A stretch of 64,000 bases of DNA from Diphasiastrum complanatum (Eukaryota > Streptophyta > Lycopodiopsida > Lycopodiales > Lycopodiaceae). The position numbers and the translations under genes were made by a program. Below, piece by piece: positions 22,784 to 32,858 of the stretch. Positions within the stretch are counted from its first letter, which is position 1. Each line of letters begins with the position of its first letter. The notes beneath the pieces were generated by a model. The model was given only the letters and a program-made list of their open reading frames with translations, had not been told where the DNA came from and ran no database searches. The stretch is from contig CM055093.1 in NCBI GenBank assembly GCA_029204225.1, positions 31,631,777-31,695,776 of the forward strand, read 5' to 3'.

Positions 22784-24525
22784 ATAATGCCCAAGGATTT
22801 TCAGCTCCTGAAGAGGATGAGGGATAGATATTGTAGGTTACATGTATCTCAGCCTGCTGCTCCTAGACCAACTCCTGTAGATAGGACTGATCTTCCTACG
22901 AAGTGTCCTAGGAAGCAGACAGCCCCCAAGCGTGCCTCTAAGAAAGTGAATCCTAATCCTTCAGATTCTATAAAGCCTAACCCAGAATCCATTGTAGATA
23001 ACGCTACTGTTGATAATGTTCCTCTGTTTTGGATGCCCCTTCAATTGTTGTAGATACTATACATCCTCCTCCTCCTCCTCCTCCTCCTCCAAATTTTTAT
23101 ACATATATAGATTCGGATGATTATCTTAAATTTGATAAAGACATATCTGATGCTATAGATATTATTGGTACTCCTTTTTGCTTTAGACTAGATGAAGTTG
23201 ATTTTAGTATTAATTTTAGAGTTATAGATTGCTTGGATCTCAAAGTCAAACGGGCTCCTATCAGTGATCATGTGATAGAGTCCGGGCCCACACTCTTGCA
23301 ATATGACATTGCAAGAAATTCATCAAATGAGTTGCTGGTGCTGAGTAACTTTCTGCTTCAGGCCTTCAAGGAGAACAATGACACATTGTCACAGTGTCTG
23401 ACAAGTGGATTCACACCAGCAACAAAGTATCTACTCATACCTTATCATATGAAGTAAGATATATTAAATGCTTGTTGCTGTTTTATGCATTAACATTGGC
23501 ATTGTCAATGGAAATAGTTCTCAGATTTGCAGCTAGAGAAATTTCAATCTTATTTTGCAGTGACCACTGGAGTTTAACCCTGATCTCTATTAAGAGATCT
23601 CTAAATAATATTATTAAAGGTTTTTGTGTCAAGATGAATTCAGCGAGAAATACACATAAGGATATAGATATGTACCTTTTATATCTAAGTAAATATATTT
23701 CTACAGATGTTCTCCATTTCGTGGACTAGCAGATCGTCAGTTTGGAGGTAAACTCTGTCTTTCTTAATAGCATTTTGAAATCAGTACTCTAATGAAATAT
23801 TTTCAATCTAATTCATTTTGTTTCATAATTGATTTCTTGTGTGCTGAATTATTTTGCAGTCACCCCAGCAAAATGATTCATTCAGCTATGGGTGGTACAC
23901 ATTATACAATGCCAAGTTGTTTTTAGAGTGGTTTGTCCTTCAACAGGATGTTGATATTTCTAAGGTAATAAATTCTGTTTATTCTTATTTTGGAATCATG
24001 ATTAGTTTTCTATTATGGTAATGTTTTTGGCCATTACTAATACATGAATGTTCTATTTTGGAGTTTACACTTCCAGAGTACACATCAAGCCAGGTGTACA
24101 AATTTAGACAAGGAATTATCCTGAGTATATTGGCTAGGGCAAGGCTTCAGTCTCCCGTTATTGATGATGGTGCAAAGGATGATGTAGTTATACTAAATTA
24201 AGATCAGAATAAATATAGATAGCATAGAACAAAAATACATGTATAGACTTCATAGAAAAATATACATTGATATATCAAACGCTGCTCCAGTTTATGAATT
24301 TGGGAGCACAAAATACATGTATAGATGTCCAACTTGGGCTTTCATTTATTGAATGAAAGAGTGTATACACAAATTTTTACTAAAGTTTATTTGAAACTAT
24401 TGTTCTCCCACAATGGTGATTCTTGTAGATAGATCTTTGTAGCACGTTATCAGCTCCTGTCTTTTTTGCATCTGTGACATGGCAAATATTAGTGAATGTG
24501 CAATTGTAAATGATGACATTTTCTA

Positions 24526-24846
24526 TTATTTTGTTCTATTTTCAAATGGCAATAAACATAAAGTACTTACGAGTCTTCCGTTGATGATAAATTTGAAATA
24601 TGTTGATAGATTGGTTTGTAATAGCATGAGCTCTGTTCTGATAAAATCAAGTTTCCAATGCTCTTCCACCTCAACCATAGTCAAATATTCTTCATTGTAG
24701 ATAATGCTTATCTCCATTTGGTTTGTGTGACCATTTAGTTCAAAGTCTTGATCCAGTGGTAGCCATGTACCTTCAATTTTCTTGTATCTCTGGTAGCTAA
24801 ATGTGAGACTGAGCATTCGCTTTTCGATATGATAATGAAAGATCAT
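24526..24846 (-). pseudogene. Orphan minus-strand exon in the TIR element
   Basis: An open frame of about 106 residues: SYQRYKKIEGTWLPLDQDFE, QMEISIIYNEEYLTMVEVEE, HWKLDFIRTELML. The composition looks protein-like rather than random, but no family is recognised. It lies head-on to the H3-like/Ulp1-like gene and in line with the exons at 24895-25352 and 25532-26059. It may be the last exon of one minus-strand gene. Confidence 0.4.
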
Positions 24847-24894
24847 TGAGAACTTTTTAATCCTACATTCTATGTCATTATTTGTTTTACTATC

Positions 24895-25352
24895 CTAGCC
24901 TTGATCCATGAGATCTGACAAAGTCTCATCTGATAAATCCTTGCAAACAAATAAAGTTGGTGTCCTACGAACACTAGCACTCGAGAAAAAATCAACAAAT
25001 ATATGCAATGAGATAAACCAACTTAGGTGAACAATTTTCGAGCCTGTGCTTATCTTCATAGCATTTCTAATATCAATGAGTAGCTTGCATCTCAAGGATT
25101 CAGAAACAATGTTGTCAGGAGTAGGCCACTCATCACTTTGAAAACTAGGCAATGGAATTGCTTCGAGCTTGCCAAAACCTCCATCTGTTTGTGGCGTATA
25201 TAAATATTCATAAAAATAGATACCACAATCTGCAAGTTCCTTTGGACTTCTTCCTCTGTATTGCAACTTTCCAACATCAGAGTGAATCACGTCTAATATT
25301 CCTGCAAGTGATTGTGTGGGCTCCCATTCACTTATGCATGATGGATATAAAT
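24895..25352 (-). CDS. Orphan minus-strand exon with good 3' splice site
   Basis: On the minus strand a pyrimidine-rich tract and CAG (TTTTTTTCTTTCAG) precede ATTTATATCC, and the exon reads DLYPSCISEWEPTQSLAGIL, then DVIHSDVGKLQYRGRSPKEL, PLPSFQSDEWPTPDNIVSES, and KDLSDETLSDLMDQG before the stop. No family recognised. Acidic and aromatic residues are spread as in a globular protein. Its position inside the TIRs suggests a second or third element-encoded protein. Confidence 0.45.
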
Positions 25353-25531
25353 CTGAAAGAAAAAAACAATGTTGAAGCATTTACATCATAATCTAAAGAG
25401 CATCAATAAAAGAAATCACCTATGATTGTTGTAAAGTGCATATGTTTTGATATACTTACAATTACATTTTTGATGATCATGAGGATTGATATCATGTACT
25501 TTGATTTCTGAATGCATATATACATGTTGCA

Positions 25532-26059
25532 CTAAGACTTCTGATATCGATTGACCTCCCGGGGTGTCTTAAACTCCAAAATTTTTGCTTTCCAATCAGA
25601 TTTGTAAGTCATTTTTGCTCTTTTCTTTTGTCGAAAATTGCCCTTTGATGATGGATGTAGCAATACCCATGAGTTCTTCGTATATTTTGTTGGCTTCCAG
25701 TTATCAGCTTCATCTTTCTCATTGTAAAGAATCACAGAATCGATTGTAGATATGGGTCCCCTTGCCATTGCTATTTTCAAGGCTTGGGCGCCAAAAATCT
25801 CTCTAATATGATACTTAATTTCAATTTTTCGTATCACATTTAATCTAATGTGAATGCCAACATAGTCACAGTTACTGCGTATACCATAGTTTATGTAACT
25901 GTACATACTGTATTTCATGTAGCTAGTATAGTTAGAAAATTTCATTATACTAACGAGCATAGTCAAGTAAATTGAACTTGAGGTATTGACGTCGGGCAGA
26001 TTAGCACGTGTCGGGCATGAAGAAGAAACCAATGGGATACGTCCATGCTGTCCGGACAC
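25532..26059 (-). pseudogene. Orphan minus-strand first exon in the TIR element
   Basis: Open frame read toward lower coordinates. The convincing part starts about MLVSIMKFSNYTSYMKYSMY and continues HIREIFGAQALKIAMARGPI, STIDSVILYNEKDEADNWKP and a basic stretch FRQKKRAKMTYKSDWKAKIL. The frame at its upper limit begins without an ATG, so the true start is unclear. No family recognised. Probably the exon before 24895-25352; the donor was not fixed. Confidence 0.38.
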
Positions 26060-26193
26060 ATTTCAAAGTTTTCTATATTGCATTTTTATTTTTTAGTTAA
26101 TTTGAACTACGTTACGTAGATTTCAAATCTGTGCATTTTGATTGGGCCTGGTGACGGTTGAAACTAAAGAAAAATAAATAAAAGTATCTTTAC

Positions 26194-26228
26194 AAAGGGT
26201 CTTTTTGATATTGAGAACTCCTCTAATG
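26194..26228 (-). repeat. Right terminal inverted repeat
   Basis: Starts AAAGGGTCTTTTTGATATTG and ends CTCCTCTAATG. Perfect reverse complement of 14428-14462. Confidence 0.95.
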
Positions 26229-26827
26229 CATAAGGGACCAGATTGTTGATAAAAATACATTTTCAATAGCTTCAGCCATGAGGTGAGCACCCAATCACTT
26301 GTTTCTAAAGCTACGAAGAAAGTACACCTCTATAGCAGATCAATCAAATGCTTTGAGAAGTTACATCACTTGATAACCTAAGCACCCATCTTGTATAGCT
26401 ATTTCCACTTGTTATCAAAAGCACCTTGCTCCCCTTCAGATTATAGCCACTTTATTGTTACTAGACACTGGAATATGGTGAAAAGTAGGTAACTGTCTAC
26501 CCTACATATTTTTGTTTTCTATAAATGAAACAATGCATCATGGTACTGAACATGCACTTCTTCAATTTAGATATTCTGAAATTTTCTGCAATTTTGTACA
26601 GTTTAGCTAAACTACAAAACTTTGAGTGTGATTCAAGCAAATGGTGGTAAGTGTAAACTTTTAATGTAGAATACCTTACATGCATCTTGAGTTTAACACT
26701 TACCTAAAAATACTTCAGAAATGTTGTTAAAAATAGTTGCCTAGAAATGCGTTTCTGGGCAAAAATGTTCTCAGAAACGCATTTCTTGGAGCAGAATCGT
26801 GCCAAAAGAAAAAACAGAATATATAGA
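26229..26827. other. Flank between TIR element and hAT-like region
   Basis: AT-rich; nothing recognised. Confidence 0.4.
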
Positions 26828-27402
26828 TATAATATATATATATATATATCAGACATGAGGGTTCGGGCCGGATGCGGGCTTTTCGCGTCCGCGTCCGGCG
26901 TTCGGACCCAAACGCGTCCAGCCCCCGGACGCACACCCGGACACGTCCTATATCTAAGGAAACGGATGGTGGAAGCGGACGCGCTTTTTTTTCAAACTTT
27001 TTTACACACATATATATCTATGTATATATTTAAACTTATGTACACTTTTGCCCATGCATCCTCCTCCCCTCACCCATGCATGAGCTTTTTCTAACTAAAA
27101 AACTTTGGGGAGGAGGATGCATGTGTGGGAAAAAGGATGCATGGCCCTCCTCCCCATGCATGCATCTAAGGGGCCCACTCCAGGTTCAAATTATCCTTTA
27201 CCAACACACATAGTGTTTTGAAGTGCATGTACATACTTTCATGGTGAAAGGTGTTAAACAATGAGACTTTCATTATCAAAAATTTGAAGGGTGCTGTATT
27301 TTTTTTTAAATTATCAGACTTTCCAGGAGAAAGGTTGAAATAAAAATGCATTTCTATGAAGATCGGCCTCCATTGCCCATCAACGACGGGCACTCTTTAC
27401 TA

Positions 27403-27442
<40 letters not shown>

Positions 27443-27560
27443 CATGAGGGTCCGAGTCGGGCGGACGCGGGCTTTTCGCGTCTGCGTCTGACGCCCGGAC
27501 CCGGATGCGTCTGACGCCCAGACCCGGATGCGTCCGACCCCCGGACGCGGGGTCGGACGC
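26828..27560. repeat. Pair of (TA)n-linked GC-rich direct repeats
   Basis: Two copies of a block start with a (TA)n run then CAGACATGAGGGTYCG. They are at about 26828-26930 and 27403-27540. Each continues into repeated GCGTCCG/CGGACGC words, including GCGGGCTTTTCGCGTC, which can fold back. The GC-rich subterminal texture beside a BED-finger relic suggests hAT-type ends, but no opposite-orientation end was found. Confidence 0.6.
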
Positions 27561-27561
27561 A

Positions 27562-27923
27562 TTCTTATTTTTTTCAATTTTTTTTTCTGGACGTGTTTTT
27601 TTAATTTAAAAAAAAAAATAGACAGAAGCGCACGAGCAGCGGAACAGTCCGCAGAAGCGTTTTGGGCCAGCAAGAGAGGAGAGAAAGAGGGCGGGAGAGA
27701 GAGCTATGGTGGGTGAGGGAGAGCTATGGTGTGCATGTGGGTGGGTTATGGTGTGTGTGTGTGTGAGTGAGAGAGAGAGAGAGAGACAAAGAGAGAGAAG
27801 ATTTGAGTGTGTGTGTGTACGAGACATTGTGTGTGTGTGTGAGTTTAGGGTTTAGGGTCTGCGTGCTTGGGCTTAGGGTTTAGAGAGAGAGAGAGAGAGA
27901 GAAAGAGATATTAGATTTGTGTG

Positions 27924-27957
<34 letters not shown>
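27562..27957. repeat. GA/GT-rich low-complexity tract with TTTAGGG words
   Basis: Several GA runs (about 27770-27786, 27879-27900 and 27927-27957), GT runs and TTTAGGG-like words near 27845-27880. It directly precedes the BED-finger frame. Confidence 0.8.
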
Positions 27958-27962
<5 letters not shown>

Positions 27963-28650
27963 CACTCGTCCCATTTGGGATGAGGTGGAGTTGTTTCCCG
28001 ACAAAAAGTGGCATTGCCCTTTTTGTCGAAAGCAGTTCATAGGGAACGCCTCTCGGGTTCGAGCACATTTGGGGGGATTGCGAGTCCGACCCACAGGGGG
28101 ACGCTACAGGATCGGCGTTGTATAGTTATCCCCTCTGCGGAGAGGGCTCGCATTCTCGACACATATGTTGAGCCAGGTGCTGAGGCCGACGAGCCATCCA
28201 CAGATGTTGCAGACTCCCCTTCCACTGGTGCACCCACTGCCACCGTCGCCGCCCCCGCCGCCGCCACCACCGCAATCGCCACCCCCACCCCCACCCCCTC
28301 CGCCAGTACTCCCCATGGATCCACAGCCTCCACTGCTGCACCTACGCCTGTGCCACCACCTTCAGATCTACATGGTCCATCCGCATCCTCCGCTTCCGCA
28401 CCTACACCTATGCACCACCTCCAGATCCGCATCGTCCATCACATCCTCCCAGCCATCCACATCCACACAGATGTCCATGCCGGGATCTTTCAGAGAGGGG
28501 CAGCACAGAGAGGCCACCAAGACCATAGCACAGATGTTCTATGACCTAAACCTCCACTTTATCATGGCATCATCCTGCATCTTTTGAGAGGCCATCTCGA
28601 AATTTGAATGGCTAGTTAGAAATGGTTTGAATTACGCAATTTGAATGGTT
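27958..28650 (+). pseudogene. hAT-type transposase relic with BED zinc finger
   Basis: The ATG at 27958 opens MATRPIWDEVELFPDKKWHC, then PFCRKQFIGNASRVRAHLGG, a BED-type finger as in plant hAT transposases. The frame then stops at 28125. In other frames follow an Ala/Pro/Thr-rich low-complexity tract (28165-28440) and REATKTIAQMFYDLNLHF, which resembles the start of the hAT catalytic region (ALWFYDNGIPFN type). The catalytic core and C-terminal dimerisation region are missing. An inactive fragment, or possibly a domesticated N-terminal piece. Confidence 0.65.
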
Positions 28651-30173
28651 AGCTAGAAATGGCTTGCTCTGTGCAAAATGAGAGAGAGAGAGAGAGAGAG
28701 CGCGGACATAGTATGAAAACTGTAAATGATGCAGCATTGTTTTACACAAGCGCATCTTCGTTTTTGAGAAACGCTCCCCCATTTCAGAAACGAATCTCTT
28801 ACTGCATTTCTAGAAGGGGGGTGGGGTGCAACTATAGGGTTTTCAAGATTTAGGCACTGGGATAAGAGCTTTTTTAGAAGATTAGACTATTTGTCTTCTT
28901 AGATGCTTGGTGGTGATGGCATAATCCATAAACATAAACAAAAACTGAAATTCTTATCCCCTTAAATCTTCCTGAACTTTAAGCTAGAAATTTATTTTCT
29001 GAAATAGTATACATGAATTTCAAAAATCTCCTTTTTCCATAAGCCATCCATGTTTAAGGTCAGGATTACATGTACTCTCTTTTGACAATGACTGCAAAGC
29101 ATAAAGGACAATCGATCAAAGAGTAACAACATTTTGAATCCAACTCATTACAGAATCCTAATTCAAACAGGTGTAAGACTTGTCAGATTAGTGTTTACGA
29201 TGATGCACAATGAATCTCAGAACCTAAATCGTTTTTGACTAAAACATACAGTGGAACGTTCAAAACATGTCCAGAGCCATTCATCTGTTGACCTAACTTT
29301 GTGGTGTTTAATTTCCTGTTGAAGGAATGGAAGTCAAATTCTTGCAATAGCACATTCTTCAAACCTAAATAGCTTCGACTTGAGCCTTAAATCAAGTAAA
29401 CTGTAGCTGAGAGAACTTAGTGCCAGGGAAAAATTCGACCCTAAGAGATAAGACGGTCACCCTAAAAGATGAGACCAAGATGGAAATTTCAGTGACTTTC
29501 TCAGCTGTTTTCGGCCACAAATGGAACAGCTACAGGCAATTCATAGCCAGTAAGCAGAAATCTGAAGCTCAATAATACATCCATAACATTTATTTTGACA
29601 AATAATCTTTTATCTTCATAAACTTTATTTGCCTTAGACCATATTAGCTTTTTTATGTTTTCCCTCTTGTTGGGACTAAAATACACCTAATGTCTCGTTA
29701 TTCCTTTGCATTCTTATTTGGTCGTATAGATCTTCTTTCCAGCCAAGAAAGAAGGATACCCTCGTCTTTTCACTTCAGCCATTTCTGTCAAGAAAGTCTC
29801 TACTAGCAAAAGCATCCAAGAAATTAACGAGTGACAGACCAACACCCAATTTCAGCAATTAAAAACAGAGCTATATTAAAATAAGAACACCTGATACAAT
29901 AGCTATAAAAATCTCAACTCCATCTTTAAATTTGTGTTTTGCCCTCTACCATACATAATCTTGTGTGATTGATTAGCTGGATCTCATCAGTTTCCGAACT
30001 AATCAAATTCAAGAAATAAGAAAGTTGGACAGGAAAAACTTTTTAATGAATGTGAACCTCCTCACTGACCATTTCAACATGTGGAACAAGAGTGACAATG
30101 TTGGTACAACTTCTTAAGATTTCATGGTCAACATGTTCTGAAATGAGCAATTCGGGAGTCAGACCCAAGAATG
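28651..30173. other. Intergenic, probably including the 3' flank of the DUF3511 gene
   Basis: Short (GA)n run at 28680-28699. Otherwise no domain recognised. Confidence 0.4.
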
Positions 30174-30449
30174 TTACCAATATCCATAACGAACCTCAAG
30201 GTACTTCCCTTTCAGCCATCTGAAAGTCCTCTTCACAGATGATTTAACTCTTCCTTCAACGGAAAAGACTTTATAAGAAGCTACGCGGGTCTTCCTCTTC
30301 AATTCGGGATCGTTGTGCAGGCTCCATGAGCGAGAGCTTTGGCCTTTCTTTTTTGATTTTTCTGGTGGACCAGAATCCGAGAAATTTGTGCCAAATGAAT
30401 TGGGATACGCATCGCTGTTGTATACCTGCATGCGGCGATCTCCAGCCAT
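30174..30449 (-). CDS. DUF3511 domain protein
   Basis: A 91-residue reading from the ATG at 30449 (MAGDRRMQVYNSD) to TAA. The C-terminal half carries the DUF3511 signature: SRSWSLHNDPELKRKTRVAS, YKVFSVEGRVKSSVKRTFRW and LKGKYLEVRYGYW at the very end, as usual for the family. DUF3511 proteins are small, basic, plant-specific and of unknown function. The frame stays open upstream to about 30503 without an ATG. A pyrimidine-poor but possible 3' splice site (GCATGCTGTAG) at about 30484 hints that an upstream exon may add residues. Length fits the family, where about 90-130 residues is common. Nothing suggests it is broken. Confidence 0.88.
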   Translation of the reverse strand: MAGDRRMQVYNSDAYPNSFGTNFSDSGPPEKSKKKGQSSRSWSLHNDPELKRKTRVASYKVFSVEGRVKSSVKRTFRWLKGKYLEVRYGYW

Positions 30450-31487
30450 CCCACAAGGTATCTTGTCACCTTTACCAAAGTTCCTACAGCATGCAAGTCT
30501 CACGTTTCATGTAAGTTCAACTTTCTTGATAAAACAGCATCACATGCTAAAAAACAATTTCAGATCTACCGGGATACCAAAATCAGATTCCTTTATCCAG
30601 ATTCGCTACGCCAGAAATCCGTACACGAGACAAAAAGGAATGCTAACGTGCGAATTGCAAGTTCCGGCTTGACTTTTAAAAACAGAGGGTGCTCAGTGTG
30701 TTTTTCAAAAGTGAGCATCTATCATTGTTGAGGACATACAAAGGAGTATCACCACCTGGCTTGCTATCTCGCAACAATGGAACGCTCCCCGCTTTAAGTT
30801 AGCCAAAAGAAGCTCTAACTGCGAAGGGTTGAGACAGAAGATCTAACATCCTGAGCAGCAAAGTCCTGAAAGATGAAAGATCTCGACCGAGATTAAGATA
30901 GAAACGTATCAGTAAGCATACAAAACAGACCTAAGTTTGAGACATATCAATCGCATTCAAAACTCTGAAAGACAATCCAAGATCCCGGAAAATATATCAA
31001 CACCATATTTGGCCCGATAAGTCAACAGCAAAACAGGTAGATCTAGAGCACAAACACAAAAATGCACCAAATTCCGCTGCGTATCGACCGCTGCAGGATA
31101 ACAAGACATATCATCCAGCGAATTACACCTACAAACGACTGGGAGCAAGATATATACATGTCATCACCACTCCAGCACGATGAGTAGAATCAAGACACAA
31201 TTCACTTACGATTTCACGTCTCAAATGGGGCGCGTGTTACAGGTCGACTTCAGGGAGAGCAGGTAATAAACAGAATCATTATAACGAGCACATTTTAGAT
31301 GTCCCCGAAGTCGACAAGCACGGCCATCGCTGTTCGTGCTCCTGCTCTCGCTGCTTCTGCTGCTGCCCTGCTTCGTGCATAGCGAAAAGACGGGATCGTG
31401 ATCGTATGGCCGTAAAATTCAATAATAAAATAGTTTGCCCAGTCAAAGACTCTCCCAATTGGAATCTCTAGAACTCGGTCAAATGAG
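30450..31487 (-). other. Probable 5' region of the DUF3511 gene
   Basis: The minus strand between 31.39 and 31.30 kb has a Gln/Glu-rich frame starting MHEAGQQQKQREQEHEQRW, which could be an upstream exon or 5' UTR. A splice link to the DUF3511 exon could not be proven. GC content rises around 31.2-31.4 kb, as often seen near plant transcription starts. Confidence 0.3.
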
Positions 31488-31511
31488 TTAGGGTTAGGGT
31501 TAGGGTTAGGG
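31488..31511 (+). repeat. Short interstitial (TTAGGG)4
   Basis: Four exact TTAGGG units followed by TTAAGG. The period is six, not the seven of the common plant TTTAGGG repeat. Confidence 0.9.
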
Positions 31512-31516
31512 TTAAG

Positions 31517-32825
31517 GTCAGTGCATTGCTATGTAAAAAAATCGACAAATACAAGCAAGCCAATTGTCGTCGGAAGCGTGTGTAGGTTTTTCGATTGTTT
31601 ATAATCACTTCATTTAGATTATAACTTTCAGAGTTAAAGGTTTTATTGTATTCCTTTTATCGACTTCATCGAAAGCTTGTGAGATCTCTCGAACGTTGGA
31701 AACATTTCCACGAGCATTGGGTCAATGCAAGGAATCTAGTGCATTCTCGTCTAGTCTTGTTTGAGCTTCATATTCTTCTCATCTTCTCTTGGATGTACTC
31801 ATTTGGGAGAACGATAATGCTATATTCTTTTCAACTTTGCCCATAGTGATGACTTGATGAGGTATGACTATTCTCTCAAAAGGGTACCACCTTTCAAGTC
31901 ACTTGAATTAAAAACGTATTATCGTGCTAAATTGCAAGACCTGACTAATTTTTTCATTTTTTTAGGTGCACAACAGTCACTTCACAATCTTTTAGATTAG
32001 CTTGTTGTTTTTGCAAAAACATCACAAAAACTATTTCATTATGCAGAAATCCATATTCTACACAAAAATGTCATGTATTTTTTTAACATAGGTGATCAGA
32101 AGCGAATAACACTATCCATTGTAAGCTTTGTTGGGCCCCAAAAAAATTATTAGCCTTAATAATAAAGGCGGTTTTCTCTTTAGTGCCTTAAATAAAGATA
32201 ATAAGCCAAAAAGGGCTTAAAGAAGACTTAGCAAGGGCTAACAAGGCATAATTGGACTTCAAGATTGTTATGATTAGTTAAGACATGGGCCTTGCCTATA
32301 AGTAGGCAATAGAGTATTTTTTGGATCTTTTGGCTCATTTGCATTGGATTGAACTTGGAGCTCTATCTCATCTTCCTCTTTGTAGATGTGTCTTAAGATT
32401 TGACATTGCCAGGTCCCATGTGCATCACCACATGAATCCATGTACTCCACACTCTTAATATTGGAATTCTTGTACTTTTAAACTTTATTTTGATATGAGC
32501 CTTATGGTAACAAATGGTTATTTACTATTTTTTGTTCTTTTCAACACAAATATGATGGTTGTCTCTATTTCCTTGCTTGTTTGGCTTTCAATTGAAAGGT
32601 TTGGCGCATGACATAATATCATCAGGATCAGAAGGGCTTACTATTAGCAAGAAGCAACCTACATGTGAAAATAAGAGTCAATGCATAACAATTGTGAAAG
32701 TTTAGCACATCTTACATGATGGTTGTCACATAAAGTTATGGCTAACATAATTGTACTATGAAAGGGCCCGGGCACAGGCCATGATGCCCGGTAAGGATTT
32801 TCAAAAAAACTTAGGCTTGGTCTAT
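31517..32825. other. Intergenic, no gene seen
   Basis: AT-rich; no domains. The stretch at 32.15-32.45 kb, with direct words for AAGGCTTAAAG/AAGGGCTAAC, looks like old repeat DNA. Confidence 0.4.
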
Positions 32826-32858
32826 TACGAATAATTTTCTTTCGTGAACTTCTCGCAT

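Larger units (their letters stand above)
17356..24201 (+). pseudogene. Histone-H3-like / Ulp1-like fusion gene, split by Copia insertion
   Basis: ATG at 17356 (or 17362). Residues 1-40 are a Ser/Pro/Arg-rich tail. Residues 41-94 read as an H3 core: SEIRKYQRST (alpha-N), PFYRAVWNIT (alpha-1), and TPSALRCLQEAAEDYI (alpha-2). Loop 1 is one residue longer than canonical H3, as in CENH3. AIHSKRVTI ends at the Copia insertion; MPKDFQLLKRMRDRY resumes at 22788. Then come a Lys/Pro-rich linker and an acidic segment. A Ulp1-like domain follows over introns 23454-23560, 23748-23859 and 23965-24063: YLLIPYHMN-DHWSLTLI (His), VKMNSAR, SPQQNDSFSYG. The catalytic Cys is Tyr and the Asp is Asn. Further damage: one extra base in the T run at 17641-17651, a 1-base frameshift near 23020 and an in-frame TAG at 23728. 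It is dead here. Single-gene structure is inference from continuity of frame and splicing. Confidence 0.7.
14428..26228. mobile_element. Multi-gene TIR element of unknown superfamily (with nested Copia)
   Basis: Perfect 35-bp terminal inverted repeats bound this interval. Total length is 11.8 kb, or about 6.7 kb without the nested Copia element. Inside are a transposase-like gene (+), a small gene (-), an H3-like/Ulp1-like gene (+) and orphan exons (-). Both outer ends read TA then GAGGAGTTCTC inward, so a 2-bp TA target duplication or a TIR starting with TA is possible; no longer target duplication is seen. Multi-gene elements with Ulp1 proteases are known in several eukaryotic transposon groups. 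This content does not match one I can name. A similar end sits alone at 40031, showing that the family is dispersed. Confidence 0.75.

Noticed and set aside
28008-28587. Ala/Pro/His-rich frames as a separate gene
   Set aside because: Low-complexity sequence read in several frames on both strands. It is better explained as the broken linker of the hAT relic.
31488-31511. Chromosome end
   Set aside because: Only four units, with ordinary sequence on both sides.
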